Of a stretch of 64,000 nt of DNA, positions 1 through 11,822 are shown piece by piece (the first letter of the stretch is position 1; every line of letters begins with the position of its first letter). Below the pieces are notes generated by a model. That model had not been told where the DNA came from, did no database searches, and saw only the letters and a program-made list of their open reading frames with translations. The DNA is taken from assembly GCA_951799425.1 (NCBI GenBank), contig OX637398.1:1860001-1924000 (forward strand). The letters are read 5' to 3'. Origin of the DNA: Ilex aquifolium (lineage: Eukaryota; Streptophyta; Magnoliopsida; Aquifoliales; Aquifoliaceae). The position numbers and the translations under genes were made by a program.

Positions 1-324
1 GTGGCAGTGGTGGTGGTAAGAGACGGTGATGGTTGTGGTGGGTGACAATGACTGTGGTGGCGGCGATGGTGGTGGCGACGACGGTGGTGGTGGCGGCGGC
101 GACGATGGTGGTGGTGGTGGTGGTGGCAGCGGCGACGACGGTGGTGGTGGTGGTGGGGATAGAGGTAGTGGTGGAACGGTTTCAAACACTATTATTTTTT
201 TAAAAATATTTATGAGAAATAATTTCTAAAAGTATTTTTAAAAAATCACTCCAAACACAACCTTAGGGCCATATTTTTCCTATTAAATTTAGTGTGTTAA
301 TGAGATTTGAATTGTAAGCTACTT

Positions 325-360
<36 letters not shown>
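1..360 (-). mobile_element. Helitron copy 1, 5' part, cut by the window edge
   Basis: The stretch has a GTG/GGC triplet array (about 1-175), then a unique tail ending in the complement of AATAAAGTAGCTTAC and a long TA microsatellite (about 328-361). The tail is closely related to the 5' region of the Helitron at 1465-2019 and of the one at 46013-47424, but in inverted orientation to the first. The canonical 5' TC terminus cannot be placed because the TA run has expanded over it, and the 3' end lies outside the window. The glycine-rich reading frame over the array is a product of the triplet repeat and not a gene. Confidence 0.7.
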
Positions 361-362
<2 letters not shown>

Positions 363-678
363 TATGTTAGACCTTAAATTATTTAGTTAGGTTTATGTGA
401 TTGGTAATTTGGTATGTAAATACTTTATTATAAACTATTAGAACTGGTAGCTTAAGCATGTGTCACTCAAAGTCAAAACTAGGAAAATCACATGCACACA
501 TGTGCATGCAAGGGAATCCATTAATGTTTTCTATTAGGAGGGTCAGACGACTGCACATATCTATATTCATCTGTAGTTGCATAATTAGCGGCATCTAATT
601 GCTCAAGAATTCAATTTGAAAGAAGAAGAAGAAGAAGAAAAAAACAAAGAAAATTTGAATTTCCATGAACTAACTGAC
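361..678. other. AT-rich spacer, probably TBL intron
   Basis: No coding exon is visible on either strand. On the minus strand it follows the donor of the last visible TBL exon, so it would be intron sequence, with the Helitron either inside that intron or truncating the gene. A GAA repeat at about 620-640 is the only simple repeat. Confidence 0.5.
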
Positions 679-1321
679 CTGAGACAAGAGACATAGAAGT
701 GACTCCATTTGGTTCCGAGCAAGGGAGTCACCAATAAAAGCCATTGTTTTCCCTTGAACAATTTTTAGAAAGGTCTTGGCATCGAAACGGGGAGTTCACA
801 TCCATCTGGTTTCCATCTCCAGTGCAAGAAATCTGTGTCCTCCCTCCCATACTTGAAACAGTTCCTTAAGTAAGGGATGGTTGGACAGCTGAAATTTGTA
901 TAGAGTGAACCCCTCATGTCTGGAACCCAATGACCCTCAAACAAGTCACAGTTTTCCCTGCTGCTGTCTACACAACATATGTGCATTATCATACAAAAAA
1001 AACAGACACTTCACATAGTAATCCCCCCCCGGGGGGGGGGGGGGGGGGGAGAGGACTGCAAAATAACCAAATTCAATGAAGTATTAGAAGATGGGTGGGT
1101 TGTGTTTAGAAGTTACCATCTTGCGTTTGAATCGGGGATTTGCTCTGATCATACACCTGGTTGGTAGTGGGATTGATGGTTCTGAGAATGTAGACGATGT
1201 AGAAACTCAAAAGGGTGGTTAAAAATACTAACAATGGAGCTGGCCTTCCCAACTTGAGAAATCTCTCCTTTTTGATATAATGCTGAAGTTGCCCTCTGGA
1301 GAATGAAGATGATGACTTCAT
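679..1321 (-). pseudogene. TBL/DUF231 acetyltransferase gene, 5' exons, frameshifted
   Basis: TBL proteins are Golgi type II membrane enzymes that O-acetylate wall polysaccharides, mostly xylan. Exon 1 (1321-1117) encodes a short cytosolic tail and one transmembrane anchor (LLVFLTTLLSFYIVYIL). Exon 2 (967-679) encodes the start of the PMR5N/DUF231 region ([37 protein letters not shown]) and the GDS-type catalytic motif in IGDSLARN. Splice phases agree (phase 1, codon for Asp split). After CELP the frame breaks: a C run at 789-792 is one base short of what gives the conserved PRFDAKTFL reading, and the catalytic GDS motif is only in the shifted frame. Exon 2 then ends at a good donor (CAG/GTCAGT), but the downstream exons with the DxxH motif are not in the window. 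It could be a real pseudogene, a remnant truncated by the Helitron, or an assembly error in a homopolymer. The exact TBL member is not recognised. Confidence 0.8.
1025..1049. repeat. C-run followed by G-run in TBL intron
   Basis: A run of about eight C is directly followed by about twenty G inside the TBL intron. Such a palindromic homopolymer can fold and is prone to length error. Confidence 0.8.
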
Positions 1322-1464
1322 TGTTGTGTTTGTGTGTGTCTGACTGTGTGTCGAGAGAGAGAGAGAGAGAAGGAGAGGAGTAAAAGTCTAGATGGGGAAC
1401 GTATGCATCGCTTGCTAACATTTGTATTCTCTATTGAATGCTGCATTTTCCTTTGCAAAATATA

Positions 1465-2019
1465 TCTATATAATAAAGTAGCTTACAATTCAAATTTCAA
1501 AAGATAAACAAAATGACTTTTGCTTTTCGCGGTTGAGATCGCTTTAAATTTTACTTTAAAGTTAATCTAACGGCTAATATTAACGTCCTAAATTTAATAA
1601 GAAAAATAGGTCCCTAAGGGTGTGTTTGAAGTGACTTTTTAAAAGTACTTCTAGAATTTATTTCTCATAAGTACTTAAAAAAAAAAAATAGTGTTTAAAA
1701 CCGCTCCACTACTACCTCTACCACTACCACCCCCACCACCACTACCTCTACCACCACCACCGCCCTCGCTACTGCCACCACCACCACTGTCGACGTCGTC
1801 GCCGCCACCACCACCACTGCCATCACCACCGCCGCCACCACCACCACCACAACCATCACCGTCTCCTACCACCACCACCTCTCACCTCCACTACAACTAA
1901 TGCTTAAATTCATTTATCTCTCCTCTATGTTTGTGATTTGATTTTGGATATAAATACAAATATGTTTATTGTTTACTATTTTTTATTACTCTGTGCCTTC
2001 AGTCACAGGTAATAACTAG
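1465..2019 (+). mobile_element. Helitron copy 2, complete non-autonomous element
   Basis: The 5' end is TCTATATAATAAAG preceded by A. The 3' end is CTAG followed by T, preceded about 8 bp upstream by a hairpin with CTGTG/CACAG arms (1991-2008). This is the standard Helitron signature (A/TC...CTRR/T, 3' hairpin, no target duplication, no inverted repeats). It has no Rep/helicase coding capacity. An internal CCA/CCG triplet array spans about 1705-1880. Confidence 0.85.
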
Positions 2020-3110
2020 TATATATATATTACTCCAGACAACCTGATTAACTAATTCCATAACTGCTCGTAATCTGAGTAAATCCACATGAATGCCTCA
2101 AATTTTGCCTAATTGTCGGTTGTTCACGTTAATTAGAATAAAATAGTATATAATGTCAAACCTTACTCTTGCACACGTCCTTAAGCTTCCTAAATCAAAC
2201 CTTACTCTTGTACACGTCCTTAAGTTTCCTAAATCAGTTTGGTTTTTATAGTTTTTTTCGAGCGTGAATTTCAACTAAAATTATTTCATTGTAACCTAAG
2301 TGTTAAGGGTTGAAGTGACAAAAATAACCTCTCAACATGGTAATAAGATTGCATCTAACTCTTTGTAGACTCCACAATGGCAAAAAATTCAGACATTGAA
2401 CCAACTATTTTTATAGTTTTTTTTACAAGTAATAGAACTAATCCACAGCTTTACTTCATATGCTACGGGGCTGATTTATATATATTTGTTGAAGCTAAAA
2501 AAGACAGAAGAACAAGAGATGAAAGGGGATACTTTCGTCGTGCAAAGGCTTCGAACTTCATCCATTTGCCACCAGAATGTGCTTGTCACTTTGTCAGGTC
2601 TTATTCGTATGGCCCTAGTGATATTTACCACGTCATAGCATTTTTCATATTTTTTAGAATACAAAATTAGCATGGGTATGGGGATTGGGATGGTGAGGGT
2701 CAAACCCAAGTTGTCCTTTCCGGTTTGGACATCCCTTGCTAAGTACCCTCCTCCTAACACTTCAAAGCTTTCCCTCTCTTCGCCTGGTGAGCATGTCCTC
2801 AAATGGGTGTTCACCATGCAACCTAAATAGCACAAATGACTTTCTAATGCCTCAAATATGAATTTGGAAGGATACAATTTCCACAGAACTCAAAACAGGA
2901 GATGATGAGAAATATGATACAAATTGTTAGTGTGACCTGAATCACAATGCATTGAATTACATCCAATCCGGTCTATAACCAAAAGGATTGGTTTAGGGTT
3001 TGGATTGTGGGTCTTGCCCCAGTTCATGTCAGAATTCTCAAGCTTCTGAGAGTAACTCCACATATGCTTTATAAAGTTAAATATAAATATATACAATAAG
3101 AGGATTCATC
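2020..3110. other. Intergenic, no gene seen
   Basis: AT-rich sequence. The open frames here are short, lack family motifs and conflict across strands. A direct repeat of about 50 bp (CCTTACTCTTGCACACGTCC and its near copy) lies at about 2160-2235. Confidence 0.5.
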
Positions 3111-3854
3111 TGCAGTGGCCACATTTCGAGTAACATGGACGCTTCAGGACGCAGGGAATCTCCCAAAAAAAAAAAAAACCGATTTATACAGCGGAAATGG
3201 TTCAGGACAATGAACCACATTTCCAGACTGCCCCAACATCCAACTAGTTAGAAGAAAACTTGCAGGGGGTTTGTCATCCACAAAAGAGCTGCAGAAGGAT
3301 TAACCAGACAAGTATGAACACTGAAAGCACAAACTTCCAATATTTTCAGGAATCACAGAAGAGACATCACTGTTTCCTTTAAAGTACAATTCAGGTCATA
3401 CATGAGGATAAATCTTACTCAAAAAGATCCAATAAGATTAAACTAAATATAAAAACTTGCATCCGAAGTAAGAAGTGCATTGCTTGGCCAAACAAGGAAA
3501 TGCAAAAATTTCAATGTATTTCGCATTGCATATGAATGTACTCATTTTCCTCTTCCAATATACTTCTTTATATTGCCATCATATGTACATTACTTCCAAA
3601 AATTATTTTTTAAAAAAAAACACAAAGTATCATACTCTTACCATGTGGTGTTGATAGCTCCACCCTATAAAGACGCACTGGATGCCTACAGATTACATGG
3701 AAAACACAGATTGATATTCAACTTCAGACAACATTACAGATGCATCTGATGCAATGTAACCCCCATTGTTATCAGCATCTCAATTACAAGAAAATTCTAA
3801 AAAGATGACTCACCAGGGCGAACGAGGTTTGACCCATTTTGCCAAATCTCCTCG
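3111..3854 (-). other. Probable 3' UTR/3' flank of the SUO-like gene
   Basis: The region follows the SUO-like stop codon on the minus strand. No coding motif is seen and no polyadenylation site can be fixed with confidence. Confidence 0.4.
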
Positions 3855-6800
3855 CTATTGCCATGAGGATTGCTTGTAGCTAATCCTATCTCCATCCCAC
3901 CCGCCATCAGGCTCCTTTCTTTTCAACATTCCACCAGCCATCTGATACAAGTTTAATTGCTCATCCGCCAGGGCTTGCGTACTAGCAACAGGAAGCTGCC
4001 TCAAGGCTGAAGGCAACCTCTCGTCTCTCCGTACATCCGTGCCTCCAGGACCAGCATTAAGGTCTAGACCATGACTTCCTAATTTTTTACCTTCTTGACC
4101 AACATTATGTATACCACCTGGAAGACGCATGACATAGGGTCGAGGGTAGTGGGTTGATACCACCCCAGTAGTTCCAAACAGCTGAGTGGAACTGTTAGGG
4201 AAGCAAAGTGGGGCCCCATATGAAGAATCCAAATGCACTGATGAACTACCCGAGTAGGAATTGGATGGAAAAGGGAAATTGGTCTCAAATGGGAACCCTG
4301 GATATTGAAATGGAGCAGCAGGGGGGAAGCCAGCTGCTGCAGGAGAGGATGAAAGCACTGGTCCCCGATAGTTTTCTGGATTAAAAGATGGTGTGCCGCC
4401 GGTAGGAAGGCCCACGATCCTTTGTGACCCAGAAGCTGGAACAATGGGATGACTCTGCTCCCCTCTACCAGGAAGGATTGATGGAAAGGCAAGGGCTGAA
4501 TAGGAATTGCTCGGTTGGAACCATGATGAAAAGTTTCCTAGTTCAGTATTACTCATTCTGATGGCAGGAACAGTAGGCAGAAATGGCATATTGCTTTTGG
4601 CATGCACTGTTTCAGTGACCACTTCATCTGGGCCAGGTCCATCATTCAAATCAAAGCCCTTAGCGGCATTTGATTCAGTATAAGATAATCCACCAGATAA
4701 CAATTGTGGAATTTCCAATCTATAGTTATTGCAAACCCAGGACTGCCCAATTTCAGGACTTTCATCAACTCTGTTCAAATCAAGATCCAGTCCCCCACCA
4801 CTACGATCACGAGACCCAGATTCCAAACATGTCACCTGTCCAGAGTTTTGAGAATCCAAATCCTCAAGAACTCTCTGGTCTGGGACATTCAGATCAAAAT
4901 CCAAAAAGGCACGACCTTGTTTGCTGGTACTGTTCTCAACGAGAGTGGCATCAGCTGTATTGAGAGGCATCTCAAGAACCTTTCTAGGTTCTGCTGGTCG
5001 AAATGCACTGGTTGCAGCAGATCCCTTCCATCCAAGTTCCGCTTTACTTCTCAATGGGTTTTCAGGAGGAACAAATGGTCCTTTGGCAGCAGAAGCCACA
5101 GTAACTGAAGCAGAGAAGCTACCAGAAATGGAAGAAATGGAAAGTGGTAGTGGGGAGGGGAAATGAACAGAGGATGAGTTTCTGGGGACAGAAGACTTAA
5201 CAAGCTCCCCTTGGCTCCCATCCTCAACAGGAAAACCTTCATTCAAATCAAAGTCCAGCTTGACAGCAGCATCTGAACCAGCTGCTGCAGATATGGACAA
5301 AGGATTAGCCCGGGCTGCAGGTTCTTCTGCCCCATTTGCTTCGACTCCATCTGATTGACATCCACTAGACTTCACTTGCTCTTCTGTTTCTTGCATGGGA
5401 ATTACAGAAGACTCTTTATGGGAAGCTGATCCGACAGAGCAGTGACTAAGAACTTCCTTTCTTTCTGATTCAACTGGAACACATTTACTGTCATTTTCTG
5501 CTGCAGATGAACCTATATCCAAATTTTCTTTCTCACACTGCACAACTTTACTCCCTGCCTTCATTTCATCAGGTTTTTCAGCCTTCAACTCCATATCCAA
5601 AACATCACACGAACCAGATGGAGGTGCAGTATCCTCGTTTTTTCTGCCAATCACATGGAGTGGCTTCTGCTCTGTCAAGTTGCAACTACCTGTCTGTCTG
5701 TGCCCCGCATTTTTGTCCTGCCCAGGAATTTCTGAAGATGAGCAATAAGGTGGTTCTTGATTAGTTTCCTTCTCAACTTTTGCACTTGTAGGAGCAGCTT
5801 CTTGTGCCATTACTACATGGTTCTCAGTAGCTTTTTCATCAGTACAATGAACATTTGCATCTTCACCAAACAAGGGACTCCTCGTTTTGAGTTTGGAATT
5901 TGAGATGCTGTTGATTCTAGCCTGGGTAGCAACACACTTCTGTCGTTCATGATACTGATCCGGTCCTTCACCCTCTACATCACCCTTTTTTATAGTGTCT
6001 TGTGCAGCGGACTCTGCAGTCTTCTCTTCACATCCCAATGAAGCAACTTTGCTGTCTTCAGACAAATTGGTGACCACGGGCTTGGGATTATGTAGGAAAC
6101 TACCAAAAGGGTCAATAGAATTACTTTGGTCTGCTATAGCACCCCCATTTTCCCCATCATTATGTTGATTCTCACTTTGACTTCTATCTTCATCTAATGG
6201 CGTCAATTTTACATCATTTTCAAAACAGGATTCTTCACGCGCCCCAGGAGAACTCGAAAGTGAGACATCGGCTCTTGATATTTCTCCAGCCGCCACACTT
6301 GCCAGCAGATTCATCCCAATATCATCCCCAACTGAGGCACATGCACTAGCTTCAGAGAATTTAACACAGCTTTCTATTAAAGCATTCATTGAACTAAAAG
6401 AGGCCCCATATGATTTCCCAGGTTTGGGTAAACAAGTAGCTTTAGATGCCTCCATCTGTTTCTCACCATCTTCACCATCCCTGTTCAGATTGTTACGGAG
6501 AGCACCAGCAGATGGTGCATTAACATCCTCAGACTCAGGCAGCATATCTCTGCACTGCAATAGATTCCTGCTAGTGTTTGATGCACTGGTGGCCTGCTGG
6601 GCATCTCTTTGTACTTTCACCTTTAGATCATGGTGCTCAAGCTTGTCAGAATGTGCAGGAGGAGAAGCCTTCGGAAATGTAGAAGAGGGAGGATCATCAG
6701 GAGAATCACCACCGGAACTAAGTGCTGGACTTCGACCAGTGTTTGGCAACCTGACTATAAGGCGTGGGCTGTTTCCATTATCCATTAGGGGCACATCCGG

Positions 6801-9800
6801 TCCTCCTTCACATGTTCCTCTAGTTGGTGTCTGAGAAACCATATTTCTTTGTGAAGAACCAAGTCTTCCTGGACTAATTTCTTTTTGAACCACAGAGGCA
6901 CCCGAGCCATGAAGGCCATTGCTCAACTTCCGGCTGCGCGAAACACCACCAGACATCTTATTAACATTCACTGATCCACCAGTGGAACTCCGTGCACCTT
7001 CCCTGCAAGATGAATCCCCAGTTTTGGCATGATCACTCGAACAAGACTGACTAGAACTGCTGCTCTTCTCCTCCTTGATCATTGTTAGTTGCAGATCAGC
7101 AGTTTCTCCACCAACCAATGTAGCAGATATAGGATCCTTGGTGCAAGAAGCCCCTGATGAAGTCCCTGGTTCTGGTAATTTTGTTGAGCCATGACATGTC
7201 GTTGAATACTTGGCAACAAGTTCTCCAGAACAAAGCTTAACTGGTGTAGTTTTAGATGCAGAGGATTGTATGATGGAACTCTTTACAACAGCCTCAGAGG
7301 ACCCTCCAGTTCGATGGCTCCCCACATGAGAAACCTCAGAAATTGCTGACTTGGTAGGCCAAGAACCACCACGACTTGAACTAGACTTCGCATCAAGCAT
7401 ATTCATTTCAGCTTCAACACGTTTCTTCCATGTGTCAACTAAACTTTTAGCTTTCTTCTGAATTTCAGAATTTTTAAGAGTGCGTAAATTATTCACAGAC
7501 TTGCCAATATTACATGTCTTTAAAGCATGAAGATTAACAGGCAGCTTATCCAGTGCACGAAGCAAAGCCAATAAAAATTCCTCAGTCGATTTGTCACACT
7601 CCTTGGAAGCACTACCATCACCAATCTTCCCTTTGTGGACCTCTTGTAGCCACTCATCCAAAACAAGCAAGCCCTTGAGCTGCACAAACCGTCCAAGGCA
7701 ATCAAACCTATCTGTCAAAGCTATTACATCAACAAGCAAGATTCGGCAAGCCAAATCTAGTTTCTTGTCAGCTCCCTCAGGTTGCATGAGTTGCACTAAC
7801 TTTGCTGCCCCTTCAAAATCTACAATACCGCCTTTATTGGTTATTTTAGCAATATCAGACTTCAACATCTGTTCTGGTCTAAACCTACCAGAATCTGCAT
7901 CCTCTGATTTCACTGAGTGCTCTCGTTTCAGAGGATCAGAACCTTGATCATCCCGCTCTCTCTTCTTCCCCTTAACCTGAGAAGCAAATGATGGACTATT
8001 CTGTACACTGTCAGAACCAGTCTTTGACTGTGGATTTCCTATTGCACCATTCAAAGTTTTGGGAGAACAGCCTCCTGACTGCACTGATCCATACATTTCC
8101 AGATGTGTCTTGTCTAAAAGCTGGTCTACTTCTTCCTGCCGTTCCTGTGTTAAAAGAAGACTACAGATAAAATCAAGAGAATATTGAGAATAAGGTAAAA
8201 AAAGAAACTCATAATACTAACATTAATATAATCCTGGTCAGTTAGCCACCATAAACACTTGTTCTCAATATCATACACTCGTCTGCACACAAATGCGAAT
8301 ATCCCTGAAGGAAGTTCAACACCTTTACGAAGAAATGCAACTTTACAAGGATGGAGTAGCGATACAGCAGGTATCTCATCCCTGTGAAATGAGTAAAAGA
8401 CCTCGTTGGGTGCTGCTTCCGGCAAAATACCTTTTCCAAGCTTTATATCAGCAGGTCGGTATAGCCAATTAACACACAAACTAAGACTGTCCTCTTTGCC
8501 GAATATTACACTACGAATTATTCCAATGAAAGGGGGGGAATCTTGGGGTGGCTTGAACAGCGCACAGTCACCAACATGAATCTTGCGTCCATCCTACAAG
8601 CAAGTAAATCCTATGTGAAGACCAATCTTTAAGACATAACATAAACAGAGTTGAACTTTCCATGAATCTTGTTGAAACAGGTATATCATGATGTGTATAT
8701 GAAATAAAATTTTAACATCCATGGTATTAGGACTAGACCACTAAAGGATAACTTATCAATACCTTGATACAAAATTAAAACTAAGCAATATTAAGATGAC
8801 TAGACAATAAAGGAAAACGAAAACAAAGCCTATAGAGGATGCTTACATTCTCAAGGCAAACTTAGCTGTAGTAAGAACAGAAACATCAGGTAAATTTAAC
8901 CCAAACTGAGAGGCCAAGGGAACAATGCCACCCAAAATCCTCGAATGTTCAGTTTTTTTTATAACTAAGTTCAAATCGAGACAAGTGGTTAGAAAAATAC
9001 ATATAAATAAAGTCCACTTCATACCTAGACTTAGGCAATTGATGAAGACAATTTATGGAGAAAATATTTTAACTCTTTAAAAATCTAGTTAGGTTGGGTG
9101 GATGACATCTAGTCATAAATGGAATTTAAGTCCCTAAATTGCAGTATAAGTGAACAATGTAAGTTATATGCTTTCCACAGCCTACCATCTACATATGCTG
9201 AACTGTTAGGATATGATAACATCAAAAACAAGAGGTGTCTATTACATAAAACACCTAGTAAGTGCTTAATTTAGGAAATGCCTAGTAACAGCACTAAAAA
9301 TCCACAGACTACTTCAATATCTGACCACCCGTGAGGACAACCAATCCAATTAACAGGGACATGACTTTCAATCAAGGTCACAGTCATGATATAACAGCAA
9401 AGATTACCTACCTAACAAAACAAACAAACAAACAAAGAGCTGCTAGAAGGTGTGCAGCAATTTTGACCAGTGACATCCCAAAAACATGTTCCCCCAGTGG
9501 TGCTCAAAAAGTTTACAATTTGTAGAATATGGCATTGACATATAAACTGTTACACAGTTAAATAATATCTAAAAACTTGTGAGAAATCATTAAATGTGTC
9601 TGCAAAGGGTACCAAACGAATTACAACAAAACTCGAAGGTAAGCCAATTTGGCTCAGAAAATTTATCCTGCGGAATAGCCCTCACAACCAATCCCAAATT
9701 TCACATGACACGTCGTTTCACAAATTCACCAAAAGACCAAATTCAAGTAACTCCCCACACGATAGTCAAAGGTAGATTTTTCATTAAACCCAACAAAAAA

Positions 9801-10188
9801 ACAAATTGAGCATAATAACATAGATTACACATACGATATAGAATGAAGAAAACATTACATATCAAAATAAAAATTCATGTCAAAAACTAAACAAGACCAG
9901 CTAAAACTCCACAAAACCAAGTATTCTTACGAGCGTATCCATATAAACAAATAGACATGTATGTGTTCAGGAATGAATGGAAGAGTATACTTTAGAAAAA
10001 GAAAGAATCGGGGGGTATGCAAGCGGAATCAGTGGTAGCGGCTACAGACGACGAGGAGGTGGGATCGAGAACCGGCCACATGTGCCACCGGAGTGACCTT
10101 TGCTCACCTTCCCGTAGCGTCCCATGGATAATAATACCCTTCCATCATCATCTCCAATAATCGAGCATTCCTCCTTGCCTAGAACCAT
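3855..10188 (-). CDS. SUO: SUO-like BAH and TFIIS N-terminal domain protein
   Basis: Arabidopsis SUO is a nuclear protein needed for miRNA translational repression that binds AGO1 through GW motifs. Predicted exons on the minus strand: 10188-10108, 8593-8222, 8144-3855, all phase 0, giving about 1580 residues. Exon 2 encodes the BAH domain (GDCALFKPP, VNWLYRPAD, CRVAF-like region, VCRRVYD, WWLTDQDYIN; about residues 30-150). The large exon has a basic NLS-like patch (KGKKRERDD), the TFIIS N-terminal helical bundle (about 250-395, ending DTWKKRVEAEM), a long Ser-rich disordered region, five DLN motifs of which two fit DLNxxP, and two Gly-Trp sites (LGWKG near 1188, GGWDG near 1567), then the family-typical SYKQSSWQ end. 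The start is the weak point: the ancestral-looking MHGR...HMWPV reading of exon 1 has lost its ATG and its donor, so I chose another frame in the same exon that joins in phase at a strong donor (AAG/GTGAGC). The family call is firm; orthology to SUO rather than a paralogue is inferred. Confidence 0.88.
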
Positions 10189-10511
10189 CAATTCAATTCA
10201 GTCCTCAACGCCCTGATCCCCAAATTTTTCCTGGTCAATTAATCAAACCCTAGGTTGTGTATAATTGTAAACACGAGCTGTTTTGAAACTCTAGATCGCT
10301 GGAGAGATGTTAGGAAAACAAAAAACCTACAAAACAGAGCTCAGGCCGCGATGAGAATCACCGGAATTTGACTATTAAGGCTTAGGTGTCGAGAAATTGA
10401 CGGGTTTGACGCCTGATTTGGATCTATGAAAGAGAGAGATACGGAGAGAAGAAGAATAGATTGGTGTAGCGAAATCGAGTGATTTCAGGGGGCGGGTTTC
10501 AAGCGATTTGG

Positions 10512-10540
10512 CGGAGAGAGAGAGAGAGAGAGAGAGAGTT
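10512..10540. repeat. GA/CT microsatellite in SUO-like 5' leader or promoter
   Basis: A near-perfect GA run lies about 330 bp upstream of the chosen start of the SUO-like gene (CT-rich in the sense of transcription). CT-rich leaders near transcription starts are common in plants, so this marks the likely 5' UTR or core promoter. Confidence 0.6.
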
Positions 10541-10711
10541 GAGGGGTGGTGATGCTACGCGAAACAGCGAATGGACGAGCAGGTTAAAAGCGAGATGGTC
10601 GGGGGTCCGATGGATAGGGTCAAGGTAATTTATGGATGAAGACAATGAGAACGACATCGTTCAGATGATGTTGGGCTGTGGGCAGTTTCAGAATCGAGAG
10701 TTTCTTCGTTT

Positions 10712-11099
10712 GGACGAATTACACTTTGCACCCAAATTTGTTTTTTAATTATTAATTTTTTCCCTAAAGATAAAAAATATTATTTTACACCCTTAATATC
10801 ATAAAAGTATAACACAGTGACTCAAACCCAAACTATCATTTAGTTTTTTTTTCCTAAAAATGAAGCACGCTACTTGTAAGTGGCATTGCAAATCACAATG
10901 ACATTATAGTTAAGCCCATAAAAATGCCAATTGCAAGTGGCTAGCTTCGTTTGTAGACGAAAAAATTGAATGGCATGTATGATCTAGGTCACATTGCTAC
11001 AATTTTAGGATATTGAGGGTATAAACTGAAAATTTTGGTCTTTAAGAGTATACATTAAAAATTAAAATATCTTTTAGGATACAAAATGTAATTTACACC
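10712..11099. mobile_element. Probable MITE upstream of the SUO-like gene
   Basis: The ends form an imperfect inverted pair: GAATTACACTTTGCACCC on the left, and GTAAATTACATTTTGTATCC as the complement of the right end. They resemble the ends of the MITE at 60907-61330. No transposase is encoded and the target duplication is not clear, so the boundaries are approximate. Confidence 0.5.
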
Positions 11100-11182
11100 T
11101 TTTTTTTCTATTAACTTTAATATCTATTTCTATCGGGAAAATGATGGGAGTTACTATTTCCGCATGTATGGAAGAAATCAAA

Positions 11183-11452
11183 GTTCCGTTTGATACGATA
11201 AAAAAATGGGAGGATGGAAAGTTAGAATGATAGAAAGTGAAAGGGATAGATAAAATATCATGTTTGGTAAGGAATGAAGGAAAGTAGGAAGAACGAAAAA
11301 GTTGATGGATTAACTTTCCTTCCAACTCACCAAAATCAATCCCTCTAAAATCGGAAGAAAAGTGGATGAAAAACTAATTATTTGTCTATATATCTTTTAA
11401 AATATACATATATTATATATAGATTAATTTCATATAAAAATACAATGATAAA

Positions 11453-11497
<45 letters not shown>

Positions 11498-11822
11498 AAA
11501 ATTTTAAAAAATATAAAAAAATAAAAATAAACAAGTCAATTCACAACTCGACACGACACAATTAATTAAATGAGTTGAGTTAGGTTTGACTAATGTTCAA
11601 CATAAACCCGTAATGACTCAACATCAATCTGACACGACACGACTCGATTGTCATCTCTAATCTTCGCCAGCACAAAAAAAAAAAAAAAAAAAATTTAGTT
11701 ACTTTTATTTTTCATCCATCCAACAAAACACAAAGGAAGGAAAGTGTATCATTCCTACTTTCCTTCCTTGAATAATAAAAAATGTATTCCTCTTACTTTC
11801 CATCCTGCCTACCAAACGGAAC
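11183..11822. mobile_element. Probable MITE with GTTCCGTTTG termini
   Basis: The left end reads GTTCCGTTTGATACG and the complement of the right end reads GTTCCGTTTGGTAGG, a perfect 10-bp core with partly matching continuation (GGATGGAAAGT). The interior has a long TA microsatellite (about 11457-11492) and an A run. No coding sequence and no clear target duplication are seen. Confidence 0.6.

Noticed and set aside
26..229. Glycine/aspartate-rich open frame
   Set aside because: It is a by-product of the Helitron GTG/GGC triplet array; it has no family motif and no supporting splice or promoter signal.
1675..1900. Glycine-rich (minus) and proline-rich (plus) open frames
   Set aside because: Both come from the CCA/CCG array inside Helitron copy 2; opposite-strand frames over the same repeat cannot both be genes.
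4670..5166. Plus-strand open frames inside the SUO-like exon
   Set aside because: Three overlapping frames antisense to a 1413-codon conserved exon.
11520..11670. ACACGACACGACTCG-type sequence as a separate repeat element
   Set aside because: Lies inside the MITE at 11183-11822 and shows no ends of its own.
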